Assembly: GCF_000688475.1 (NCBI RefSeq)
Contig: NZ_JIAN01000006.1
Span: 780,866 to 844,865, forward strand
Reading direction: 5' to 3'
Source of the DNA: Cellulomonas sp. URHE0023
GTDB lineage: Bacteria > Actinomycetota > Actinomycetes > Actinomycetales > Cellulomonadaceae
DNA: 64,000 nt
This document shows, in pieces, positions 36,822-45,188 of the stretch (the stretch's first letter is position 1; each line of letters begins with the position of its first letter). The notes under the pieces are model-generated. The model did not search any database. It worked only from the letters and a program-made list of their open reading frames with translations, and was not told the DNA's origin. A program made the position numbers and the translations under genes.

Positions 36822-38580
36822 CGCCGAACCGCCGCACCAGGTGCTCTACGACGTCCGCCAGATTGTCCGACCAGGGACGGAAGTACGGAGCGTCACTGGG
36901 ATCGAACGGCTCGCGCGATGCCGATTCGACGAGGACGGTCGCCTTGGCGATCGCTTCCGTAAGCCCATCCACCGTCGAAGGGGCGGTGACCAACCGTGAC
37001 GACACGTGGATGAGCTCGGGCTTGCCTGGCCAGCTGTTGGTCACGACGACCGATCCACTCGCCGCGAGGTCGAGCGGCGGGTAGCTGGGGTGGGGTGACG
37101 CCATGAGGGAGACGCCGAGGTCCATGCGGCCCAACAGGTCCCGGTACTCTGCCCAACCGAGCGCATCGTGCAGCACGGGACGGCTGCCATCGCAGAAGTC
37201 GATCGGAGGCACGCCGCGGCCGGCGAAGTGTACGGTCCAGCGCTCGCGCGGCAGGTGCCCACCCTCGATCGCGGCGTCGATCGCGGCAATACCGACGTCG
37301 AACAAGTTTCGCGGGTTGTGGGGGCGCGCATAGAAGAAGAGGTTCCGCTTTCCGCCGGCTCCGACCACGCGCCCGGGCCGCAGAAAGGGCGTGAACGACG
37401 GCTCGAACGAGATCCCGGTGGTCGAGAGGTTGTCGATGCCCGTAGCCATGAGGTGCTGGCGGAGACCCTCTGTGTTCACCAGCACAGTGAGGCCGGGGTG
37501 GTTCATCGCGGCGGCTGCAGCGAGCGAGTCACCGCCGGTCGGGTAGAACGCCCGCTCGTCCTCCTGAAGGATGTACACCACCTTGTCGGCGGGGATCGTG
37601 CGGAGCACGGACGTCGTCGTCCACCATGACGTGGTGAGGAAGATGTCGTCGTCACCGGTCTCGAGGTAGTCCCCCGGTCCGATCGGTACGAAGGCAAGCT
37701 CGGGCTGGCGCGACGGGCGAGCGCCTATTGTCCGGAACAGGTTGTCGAGGCCAGCACCGTCGGGGCTCGAGTGCCTCGTGACGATGCGCAGGCGTCGACC
37801 GGTCTGTTCCGCCCACGCCGATGCGACGATGACTGCGGTCGCGACTCCGCCGAACAGGCTGTCCGCACCGATAGAGTCCGTCACCAGATTGATTCGCGGC
37901 ACCGCCGGCCCAGGAATCGTGCGGAAAACTCGGAGGTCCGGGTTGCGCCGCGACAGCAGCGTCGAGACATTTGTCGGCATCTCTGCGTCGTTGCCTGTAC
38001 TCCCGGTCAGCGTGGTGCCGCGCCCGTTGGGCCGACGCCCCTCGCCTACACCGTGGCGCAGGTAGTGCGCGAGCGGGTTGATGCCTGCACCGGCGACGTC
38101 GGCGTTATGGGTCAGGTACCAGGACGTATCGAAGTTGGAGCACGGGTCGTACCCAAGTTCCACGCCGTCCGTGAGCCAATGCACGAGCGGGTTGATCCCC
38201 GCGCTCGCGACGTCAGGATGCCGATCGAGGTACCACCCCGAGCTGAACCCAGCACGGATGGGGTCGCGTCCCTCAGCACCTCCGCTCGTGAGGAAGTGTG
38301 CGAGCGGGTCGATACCCGCCGCAGCGACGTCCTCGTTCTGCTCGAGGTAGAACGTCGGGTCGAATAAGGCACTGGGCTGCCGACCCTCGGCGCGGCCGTG
38401 GTCGCGAAAGTGATTGAACGGCTCGAGGCCCGCTTCAACGATGTCGGCGTAGGTCTCCCTGTAGAACGCGGAGTCGAACACGAGCTGAACGTCGTCGACC
38501 GGCTCGGGCACGGGGTGAGCCTGGCGGCCCACGAGGGCGCGCGTACGTCGCCCCGCAGCGGACTTCAGCCGCTTGAACAT
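36814..38580 (-). CDS. WsaF-like glycosyltransferase with four N-terminal tandem repeats
   Basis: 588 residues. Residues 35-187 hold four repeats of about 38 residues with a shared pattern F[DS]xx[FW]Y...DV..AG[IL][ND]PL.H[FWY]L..G..EGR.P, starting at 35, 73, 112 and 150. A GT domain follows from about 225 (NLVTDSIGADSLFGGVATAV, VVYILQEDERAFYPTGGDSL, FFYARPHNPRNLFD, YPPLDLAASGSVVVTNSW), as in WsaF-type rhamnosyltransferases. The repeats are known from polysaccharide-cluster proteins but their function is not. The first 20 residues are strongly basic and may bind the membrane. Confidence 0.85.
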   Translation of the reverse strand: MFKRLKSAAGRRTRALVGRQAHPVPEPVDDVQLVFDSAFYRETYADIVEAGLEPFNHFRDHGRAEGRQPSALFDPTFYLEQNEDVAAAGIDPLAHFLTSGGAEGRDPIRAGFSSGWYLDRHPDVASAGINPLVHWLTDGVELGYDPCSNFDTSWYLTHNADVAGAGINPLAHYLRHGVGEGRRPNGRGTTLTGSTGNDAEMPTNVSTLLSRRNPDLRVFRTIPGPAVPRINLVTDSIGADSLFGGVATAVIVASAWAEQTGRRLRIVTRHSSPDGAGLDNLFRTIGARPSRQPELAFVPIGPGDYLETGDDDIFLTTSWWTTTSVLRTIPADKVVYILQEDERAFYPTGGDSLAAAAAMNHPGLTVLVNTEGLRQHLMATGIDNLSTTGISFEPSFTPFLRPGRVVGAGGKRNLFFYARPHNPRNLFDVGIAAIDAAIEGGHLPRERWTVHFAGRGVPPIDFCDGSRPVLHDALGWAEYRDLLGRMDLGVSLMASPHPSYPPLDLAASGSVVVTNSWPGKPELIHVSSRLVTAPSTVDGLTEAIAKATVLVESASREPFDPSDAPYFRPWSDNLADVVEHLVRRFGDV

Positions 38581-38629
38581 GTATACCTCGTCACCAAGTC
38601 GTCATGTGGTCGGGAACGGATCAGCTTTG

Positions 38630-39484
38630 CTATACGCCAGCAAGGACGTCGGCGGCCGCGGCGACCCACGCGTCGGCCCAGTTCCGCATCGGCGTGACGC
38701 CGGCTGCCGTGGTGGCGGCGTGGCCCAGGACAGAGTAGGCGGGCCGGGGCGCAGGGCGGGCGAACTCCGCGCTCGACGTCGCCCGGACGATCTCCGGATC
38801 GAGACCGGCGGCGGCCACGACCTCGCGCGCGAACCCGTGCCACGAGACGGCTCCAGCGGCCGTGCCGTGGTACGTGCCTGCAGGAACGCCGGCAACGACG
38901 AGCCGTTCCATCAGGTCCGAGAGGTCGCCGGTCCAGGTGGGCTGCCCGAACTGGTCGTCCACGACGTCCAGCCCACCCCGCTCCGCGGCGACCCGAGCGA
39001 TGGTCTTCGGGAAGCATGCACCGTGCTGCCCGTACAGCCACGCCGTCCGAACGATGATGTGGCTATCTGGCGCTTCAGCCCGAACAGCCCATTCGCCCGC
39101 CACCTTCGTCCTGCCGTAGGCGGACCGAGGTGCGGCCGGGAAGTCCTCCGGGTACGGCACGGTAGCGTCGCCGCCGAAGACGTAGTCGGTCGAGACCTGG
39201 ACGATACGGGCACCGGCACGTCGAGCGGCCCGTGCGAGCAGCGACGGACCCACGGCATTAACACGGAATGCCGTGTCCTCATCGGCCTCGGCGGCGTCGA
39301 CCGCGGTGTAGGCGGCGCAGTTGATCACGACGTCGAAGCCTTGGACGCAATCGTCCGTCAGGTTCGGATCGGTGATGTCGAGGCCGTCTCTGTCCACCCC
39401 TGTGACGTCGTGCCCGCGAACGGCGAGCAAGTCGACGAGGTCGCGTCCGAGCATCCCGTTCGCGCCTGTGACTAGCCAGCGCAC
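38630..39484 (-). CDS. rmlD: dTDP-4-dehydrorhamnose reductase
   Basis: 284 residues from GTG 39484; the 30 codons upstream overlap the rmlC promoter. WLVTGANGMLGRDL gives the NADPH-binding fold, STDYVF is at 98-103, and the catalytic Tyr123 and Lys127 are in SAYGRTKVAGE. The enzyme reduces dTDP-4-keto-L-rhamnose to dTDP-L-rhamnose, the last step of the pathway. It is divergent from rmlC, 88 bases start to start. Confidence 0.96.
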   Translation of the reverse strand: MRWLVTGANGMLGRDLVDLLAVRGHDVTGVDRDGLDITDPNLTDDCVQGFDVVINCAAYTAVDAAEADEDTAFRVNAVGPSLLARAARRAGARIVQVSTDYVFGGDATVPYPEDFPAAPRSAYGRTKVAGEWAVRAEAPDSHIIVRTAWLYGQHGACFPKTIARVAAERGGLDVVDDQFGQPTWTGDLSDLMERLVVAGVPAGTYHGTAAGAVSWHGFAREVVAAAGLDPEIVRATSSAEFARPAPRPAYSVLGHAATTAAGVTPMRNWADAWVAAAADVLAGV

Positions 39485-39572
39485 GCAGCGGTCCTTCCGT
39501 CGGGGTCTTGGGCGACCATCGTACCGGGCCGCTACCCTGATCCCCGCCAGTCCGCCAAGCCGAAGGATTCCC

Positions 39573-40190
39573 ATGACCTACCGCGAGCTCACCGTCCCGG
39601 GCGCCTGGGAGATCACCCCGAAGCAGCACGGCGACCCGCGTGGCGTCTTCCTGGAGTACTTCCAGGGCGGTCCGTTCGCGCAGGCAGCGGGCCACGACTT
39701 CGCGCTCGCGCAGGCCAACCTCTCGGTGTCGGCCGCCGGGGTGCTGCGTGGCATCCACTACGCGGACGTCCCGCCGAGCCAGGCGAAGTACGTGACGTGC
39801 GCCCGGGGCGCGGTGCTGGACGTGGTGGTGGACGTGCGAGTCGGGTCGCCGACCTTCGGGCAGTGGGACAGCGTGCTGCTCGACGACGTCGACCGGCGGG
39901 CGATCTACCTGTCGGAGGGCCTCGGGCACGCGTTCTTCTCGCTCGAGGACGACTCGACGGTGCTGTACCTCGTCACGTCGGGCTACAGCCCGGGCCGCGA
40001 GCACGGGATCCACCCGCTGGACCCGCAGGTAGGCATCGAGTGGCCGACGACGGACCGGCACGGTCGCCCTGTGACTCCGCAGCTGAGCGACAAGGACCTC
40101 GTGGCGCCGACGCTTGCCGACGCTGCCGCTCAGGGCCTCCTCCCCCGCTACGACGAGACCCAGGCGTACCTCGACTCGCTCGGTCAGTGA
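39573..40190 (+). CDS. rmlC: dTDP-4-dehydrorhamnose 3,5-epimerase
   Basis: 205 residues with GAAGG upstream of ATG 39573. The cupin fold has RGIHYADVPPSQAKYV with catalytic His62, EGLGHAFFSLEDDSTVLYLV with the catalytic Tyr at about 132, and GIEWP. It epimerises dTDP-4-keto-6-deoxyglucose at C3 and C5. Together with RmlA and RmlD it covers three of the four dTDP-rhamnose steps in this window. Confidence 0.96.
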   Translation: MTYRELTVPGAWEITPKQHGDPRGVFLEYFQGGPFAQAAGHDFALAQANLSVSAAGVLRGIHYADVPPSQAKYVTCARGAVLDVVVDVRVGSPTFGQWDSVLLDDVDRRAIYLSEGLGHAFFSLEDDSTVLYLVTSGYSPGREHGIHPLDPQVGIEWPTTDRHGRPVTPQLSDKDLVAPTLADAAAQGLLPRYDETQAYLDSLGQ

Positions 40191-40200
40191 GCGACGAGCC

Positions 40201-41457
40201 TCAGGGCCCTGGGGTCATCTCCGCCGGCAGCAGTGGCCCGTGCAGTGACGAGACGTACCGGAGTCCCGGGACCGCGAGCACGACGTTGGCGATGACCTCG
40301 CTCGCGGCGAGCGCGACCGCTGCCCCGACCGGACCGATCGCCACCGCCAGCCAGATGATCAGCGGCACCCCGACGGCCGCCGCGCAGACCGTCGACACGA
40401 CGACGATCCGGATGCGCCCCGCGGGTACCAGGATGTGCCGGGTCATCGAGATGCGGGTGGACGCGAGGAAGAACGCGAGGCCCAGGAAGAAGCACGCGGG
40501 ACGGGTCGCGGCGATCTCGGCACCGAACAGAAGGCCCGAGGCGAAGGGGCCGAGAGCGGTCAGGACGAGCCAGCCGAACAGGCCGACGCCCGCGTGGGCA
40601 CCGAGCGCGACCCGTAGTCGGTGCCGCCGCTCGCTGACGTGCCCTTCGACGGTCCAGCTCTGGAACGCGTTGGCGAGCGTGATCGGCACGTACAGGCCGA
40701 ACTTGTACAGCTTGTCGGCGGACGCGTACGAGCTTGCGGTGGCCGCAGGGGCGGTCGCACTGACGACGGGCACGGGCACGCTCATATAGGCGCCGCCCGC
40801 GATGTCGTTGAACGCGACCGCGCGGTCCCGCACGAGCAGAGCCCAGACGGTCCGGGCCGTCCAGGCACGCTGCGGCGCGTCGGACAGCACGCGCCGGCTG
40901 AACAGGATCACCCCACCGACCGACACCGCGATCGCGAGTGCGGGGTAGATCGCCAGCTCGTGCGTCACGACGACCAGGGCGGCAGAGACCGCCGCTGCGG
41001 CCACGCGCGGCACCGCCTCGTACAGCGCGATCGAGCGTGGGTCAGCGGACCCGATGGCGTACCAGGCGAACGACAGCCCGACGACCGACCCGGACATGCC
41101 CATGAGCACGGTCGGCGCGCCGTAGCCGGGTGCGGCCACGAGCAGGCAGAGCACGAGGACGACCGGCACCGCGACCGCCATCAGCACGCCACGGACCACG
41201 AGGCTCTCACGGTAGAACTCGGCGCGGGCCGCTGGTTCGTGAGCGAGCGCGATCCGCGGCGGACCCGCCGTGTTCCACCCGTAGGCGACGACGATCGCCG
41301 CGAGCGTGCCGATGGCCTCCCCTGCCGCCAAGCTCGCCCATCCACCTTCACCGGCAACCCGGCCGAGCACCGGCAGCACCAGCAGAGGCGTGATCAGCGA
41401 GATCATCGGAAGACCCGCGAAGCCGGCGATCCGCCTCCACAGCGGTTGGCTGGTCAT
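40201..41457 (-). CDS. Polysaccharide flippase (Wzx / MOP family)
   Basis: 418 residues with about twelve hydrophobic helices, starting MTSQPLWRRIAGFAGLPMIS and containing GWNTAGPPRIAL and SADKLYKFGLYVPITLANAF, as in O-antigen translocases. It would flip lipid-linked oligosaccharide across the membrane for a Wzy-type pathway. The ATG overlaps the stop of the upstream GT4 gene (ATGA). No ABC-2 polysaccharide exporter is present in the window, which supports this as the export route. Confidence 0.9.
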   Translation of the reverse strand: MTSQPLWRRIAGFAGLPMISLITPLLVLPVLGRVAGEGGWASLAAGEAIGTLAAIVVAYGWNTAGPPRIALAHEPAARAEFYRESLVVRGVLMAVAVPVVLVLCLLVAAPGYGAPTVLMGMSGSVVGLSFAWYAIGSADPRSIALYEAVPRVAAAAVSAALVVVTHELAIYPALAIAVSVGGVILFSRRVLSDAPQRAWTARTVWALLVRDRAVAFNDIAGGAYMSVPVPVVSATAPAATASSYASADKLYKFGLYVPITLANAFQSWTVEGHVSERRHRLRVALGAHAGVGLFGWLVLTALGPFASGLLFGAEIAATRPACFFLGLAFFLASTRISMTRHILVPAGRIRIVVVSTVCAAAVGVPLIIWLAVAIGPVGAAVALAASEVIANVVLAVPGLRYVSSLHGPLLPAEMTPGP

Positions 41458-42596
41458 CGACGGCGGGGGGACCGGGCGAGCACGTCCAGGATGACGTCGC
41501 CGGTCTGCTCGGCGGCGCGATGCCAGCTGAACTGGCCCGCGCGGACGATGCCCGCAGCGTGCATCGCGCGTCGGGTATCGGCGTCGGACAGCAAGGACCG
41601 CAGCGCGACACCGAAGGCCTCCGGGTCGCGCGCATCTGCATAGCGAGCGGCCGAGTCGCCAACCTCGCGAAGCACGGCGATGTCGTTCGCGAGGACCGCG
41701 GTGCCCCGCGCCATGGCGTCCAGCACGGGCAGGCCGAAACCCTCGACGAGCGACGGGCACACATAGACGTTGGCGACCTGGTAGAGCGACTCGAGCTGTT
41801 CATGGCTCACCCAGCCGAGCAGGTGAACGTCGCTCTCGAGTCCGAGCGCGGCGACCAGGGCGCGCAGGGGGTCCGGACCGTGGCTGCCCGTGATCGCGAC
41901 CTGGGGGCGTTCCTCGGCCGGGATCGTCGCGACAGCCCGCAGCAGTCCGTCGAAGTTCTTGTGCGGCAGCCGGTTCCCCGTGCTCAGCACGAGCGGCCGG
42001 CCCGGCTGCAGACCCAGCTCTGCGAGGTGGCCTGCCGGGTCGTCCACGGGCGTGGGCACGCTGCCGGCGAGCGCGACCGGTGTGATGCGCGACCGGTCGA
42101 TGCCGAGCGACCGCACGATCGCAGCAGCCGCGTCCTCGCTGTCGGTGAGCAGGTGCGACGCCCCGCGGGCGGCGCGTCGCACGACGTCCGCCGTCACCGC
42201 GCGCGTGGCGCCACTGACCTGGGGGTTCGGGTGCTCGAACGCGATCGCGTCGTGCAGGGTGACCAGCCGAGGGACGCGCCCGCCGGGCGGCCCGAAGTTC
42301 GCCGGGCACCACAGGAGGTCGGCGTCCGCCCGGGCCGCAGCAGGCGCGACCGCGACGTACTCCGCGAGCGCCCACAGCGGTCGGAACTCTCCGTCGATGG
42401 GCAGCGTGCGCACCTCGCCGGGAAACCAGTCCCGCAGGGTCGGTGCTGCCGTGGTGTTCGCGATCGCGACGAGGTCGAGCTCCGGTGACCGAGCGGCGAT
42501 CGTCGGGAGCACGCGTCGGACGTAGGTCTCCGTCCCGCCCCGCTTGCCGGTGAAGTACAGCAGGTCGACCGCCACACGGGGCCGCCGTGCAGTCAC
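41454..42596 (-). CDS. Glycosyltransferase family 4
   Basis: 380 residues from GTG 42596. VAVDLLYFTGKRGGTETYV is the glycine-rich acceptor loop, LSTGNRLPHKNFDGLL and SLVEGFGLPVLDAMARG are donor-site signatures. It overlaps the upstream GT2 gene by four bases (GTGA) and the flippase by four bases downstream, so three genes of assembly and export are strictly coupled. Confidence 0.93.
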   Translation of the reverse strand: MTARRPRVAVDLLYFTGKRGGTETYVRRVLPTIAARSPELDLVAIANTTAAPTLRDWFPGEVRTLPIDGEFRPLWALAEYVAVAPAAARADADLLWCPANFGPPGGRVPRLVTLHDAIAFEHPNPQVSGATRAVTADVVRRAARGASHLLTDSEDAAAAIVRSLGIDRSRITPVALAGSVPTPVDDPAGHLAELGLQPGRPLVLSTGNRLPHKNFDGLLRAVATIPAEERPQVAITGSHGPDPLRALVAALGLESDVHLLGWVSHEQLESLYQVANVYVCPSLVEGFGLPVLDAMARGTAVLANDIAVLREVGDSAARYADARDPEAFGVALRSLLSDADTRRAMHAAGIVRAGQFSWHRAAEQTGDVILDVLARSPRRR

Positions 42597-43870
42597 GACG
42601 CGGTGCCCGCGACCTCGACGGTCTCCTCATCGGGCACGGCCTCGGGCGCCGGCGGGTTGGTCCGAGCGCGCGTCGGGATGCTCAGGATCCCGACGAACAT
42701 GCTGGACATCATCGTCTCGAAGCCGAGGACGAGCCCGAGGGTCGCCGGGACGGCGATGCGTACCGCATTCCGCGCGTCGAGCCCACCGAACCCCGCATCG
42801 CCCCACCGCAGGACCTGCGCGACAGCGACGACGAACCCGAGGACGAAGATCGCCAGGCCCACGAGCAGGCCGCGCTCGAGAGTCAGCCGCTGCGAGATGG
42901 CTCGGAACCGTGGACCCGCCGGCAGGAAGCCTTCGTGCTCGGCGTACACCTTGGTCAGGATCGCGAAGAGCACCGCCTGGTAGCCGATGATGGCGGCCGC
43001 CATGGCGTAGATCATCGTGGACACGTCGAAGCCGACGGAGCCGATCTCGACGGGCCCGAAGAGCAGCACCAGGCTCGCCAGGAAGCCCACGCTGAACAGC
43101 GCGGCGCCCGGGTACAGGAACAACCACTTCGGCGAGAAGACGAGCAGGAAGCGCAGGTGACGCCACCCGTCGTGCCAGCTGCGCAGGTGCGGCGGACGGG
43201 AGCGCCCGTCCTTGCTCAGGGTCGTCGGGACCTCGGTGATCCGCAGCTTCGCGAGACACGCCTCGACGACCATCTCGGAGGCGAACTCCATGCCGGAGGT
43301 CCGCAGCCCGAGGGCAAGGATCGCGTCACGGTCGAACCCGCGCAGCCCGCAGTGGAAGTCCCTCACACCGGGCTTGAAGAACAGGGCGCCGATGCCGGAC
43401 AGGACCGGGTTGCCCAGGTACTTGTGCAACGGCGGCATCGCACCCGGTGCCACTCCGCCCTTGAACCGGTTGCCCATGACGAGCTGCGCGCCCTCGCGGA
43501 GCCGGTCGAGGAAGGGATCGAGCTTGGAGAAGTCGTAGGAGTCGTCGGCGTCACCCATGATGACGTAGCGCCCCCGCGCCGAGGCGATTCCTCCGATCAG
43601 TGCGGCGCCGTAACCCCGCTCGGCGATCGGAACGACTCGGGCACCGGCCGCACGCGCGAGCTCCTGGGAGCCGTCCGTGCTCCCGTTGTCGGCGATGACG
43701 ACCTCGCCGTCGACCCCGGCGCGCTCCAGGTACCCCAGCGCCTTCGCGATGCAGACCTCGAGGGTCTCGGCCTCGTTGAGGCAGGGCATGAGGATGGTGA
43801 GCTCACAGCTCGGTGGCAGAGCCAAGGTGTTTCCGTCCAGCGTGGGAGAGGGGCGGCTGCACTCTACCAA
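42593..43870 (-). CDS. Glycosyltransferase family 2 with C-terminal membrane helices
   Basis: 425 residues. The GT2 part starts at about residue 23 (LTILMPCLNEAETLEVCI) with IADNGSTDGSQEL and MGDADDSYDFS as the metal-binding motif, and HCGLRGFDRDAIL. About four hydrophobic helices follow (about 240-405), ending in an Ala/Pro/Glu-rich tail. Such proteins make polyprenyl-phosphate hexoses or prime glycan synthesis at the membrane. It heads the GT2-GT4-flippase unit. Confidence 0.92.
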   Translation of the reverse strand: MVECSRPSPTLDGNTLALPPSCELTILMPCLNEAETLEVCIAKALGYLERAGVDGEVVIADNGSTDGSQELARAAGARVVPIAERGYGAALIGGIASARGRYVIMGDADDSYDFSKLDPFLDRLREGAQLVMGNRFKGGVAPGAMPPLHKYLGNPVLSGIGALFFKPGVRDFHCGLRGFDRDAILALGLRTSGMEFASEMVVEACLAKLRITEVPTTLSKDGRSRPPHLRSWHDGWRHLRFLLVFSPKWLFLYPGAALFSVGFLASLVLLFGPVEIGSVGFDVSTMIYAMAAAIIGYQAVLFAILTKVYAEHEGFLPAGPRFRAISQRLTLERGLLVGLAIFVLGFVVAVAQVLRWGDAGFGGLDARNAVRIAVPATLGLVLGFETMMSSMFVGILSIPTRARTNPPAPEAVPDEETVEVAGTAS

Positions 43871-43895
43871 TGCGAGACGCCGGGTCGGTCGAGGC

Positions 43896-45074
43896 TCAAC
43901 GCCTCCACCGGTCGCCAGACTTCGCGCCCGCTTCCGTCAGTGCCGCAAGGATCCCGCGTGCGGCGGCCTGCACCGTGCGGGTGCGCACCGCCTCGTCGAA
44001 CCAGTGTCGCGTGGTCGCACGCAGCCGCGGCCCGCCGTCCACGACCGCCACGATCGCCGCACCCAGGTCGTCGGGCCTCTCGGAGGCCGCGACGAAACCG
44101 TTGATGCCTTCCTCCACGAGCTCGACCGAGGCGTTGTCCGGTGCCTGGGCCAGCACGACGGGAGTCCCGGCCGCGCAGGCCTCGACGACCGCGAGCCCGT
44201 AGCCCTCTCGCCGGGACGGGTTGACGAGCACGGCAGCATCCCGCATCGCGCCGTCGAGAACGTCCTGGTCCACGAAGCCCGGCATCGCGACGACGTCCTG
44301 GAGCCCGAGCCGTTGGACCTCGGCTTCGACAGCTGCTCGCTGTTCGCCGTCGCCCAGGATCACCGCCTGCAGGTTCGGTACGGCCTCCCGTGCCCAGGCC
44401 ACGGCGGCGGGGATCGACTCGACGCGTTTGTCCGGGATGTGCCGGCCGACGTACACGACGGTGGGCGGCTCCCCCGCGACCAGCTGAGCGGGCGGCACGT
44501 CACGCGCGTCGATGAGGCCCGGGCTGACGACCGGGGCGCGACGCGCACGGAGCGCGACGAGCCGGTCGCCGTTCATCCGCGAGTGGGCACTCACCAGCGG
44601 GCTGGCGCGGACGGCCCACCGCTGCAGCGCGTTCGCCACACGGCCCATGACCGGTCCGGAGTACTCGAGCCACTGGTCGCGACGCCAGACCTCGAGGAAG
44701 TCGGCGCACACCGGGACGCGGGTGCCCGCCAGCGCGAGCCGCACGGCGAACACGTTGAGCACGGGGAGCGCACTGACCAGGACGGCGTCGTACTCCCGCC
44801 TGTGCTTGCGCACGTACCGCAGCACACCCCATGCGAAGCCCAGGGCGGGCAGCGGTCGGCGGTTCCCGGTGTCGTCGTACAGCCGGAAGGACGGGCTGAC
44901 GGCGACGACGTCGACGCCGGGCACGTACGGCGGCTCCTGCTCCCACTGCCGCCGCGTCAGGTACTCGACGGACCAGCCCTCGTCCGCGAAGGTCTCCGCG
45001 AACGCCCGGTACTGCCGCTCACCACCGCCGGTCGTGACCGGGAAGAGGCAGTCGTAGACCACGGCGATGCGCAC
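43896..45074 (-). CDS. Glycosyltransferase family 4
   Basis: 392 residues from GTG 45074; an in-frame ATG at 45098 is possible, and the much longer frame to 45353 overlaps the next gene. RIAVVYDCLFPVTTGGGERQYRA is the N-terminal GT-B loop, YVGRHIPDKRVESIP and SRREGYGLAVVEACAAG are donor signatures. It stands 25 bases upstream of the GT2 start and probably begins the operon running to 40201. About 115 bases separate it from the divergent DUF2142 gene. Confidence 0.92.
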   Translation of the reverse strand: MRIAVVYDCLFPVTTGGGERQYRAFAETFADEGWSVEYLTRRQWEQEPPYVPGVDVVAVSPSFRLYDDTGNRRPLPALGFAWGVLRYVRKHRREYDAVLVSALPVLNVFAVRLALAGTRVPVCADFLEVWRRDQWLEYSGPVMGRVANALQRWAVRASPLVSAHSRMNGDRLVALRARRAPVVSPGLIDARDVPPAQLVAGEPPTVVYVGRHIPDKRVESIPAAVAWAREAVPNLQAVILGDGEQRAAVEAEVQRLGLQDVVAMPGFVDQDVLDGAMRDAAVLVNPSRREGYGLAVVEACAAGTPVVLAQAPDNASVELVEEGINGFVAASERPDDLGAAIVAVVDGGPRLRATTRHWFDEAVRTRTVQAAARGILAALTEAGAKSGDRWRR

Positions 45075-45188
45075 GCGGGCCAGGGTACCGGCGCCCATCG
45101 CCCGCGGCGGAACAGAATGCACGGCCACCTGCGCGGTACCCTCTCGCTCGCGTGCCGTCGCCCGGGCGTGCCGCGACGAAGGACTGAG

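Noticed and set aside
38040..38490. Possible DNA repeat or CRISPR-like array
   Set aside because: The periodicity is about 114 bases and follows codon frame; it encodes protein repeats of the WsaF-like transferase and the DNA copies are diverged.
43677..45188. 504-codon extension upstream of the DUF2142 gene
   Set aside because: It is antisense to the GT4 gene at 43896-45074, and ATG 45189 has its own ribosome site.
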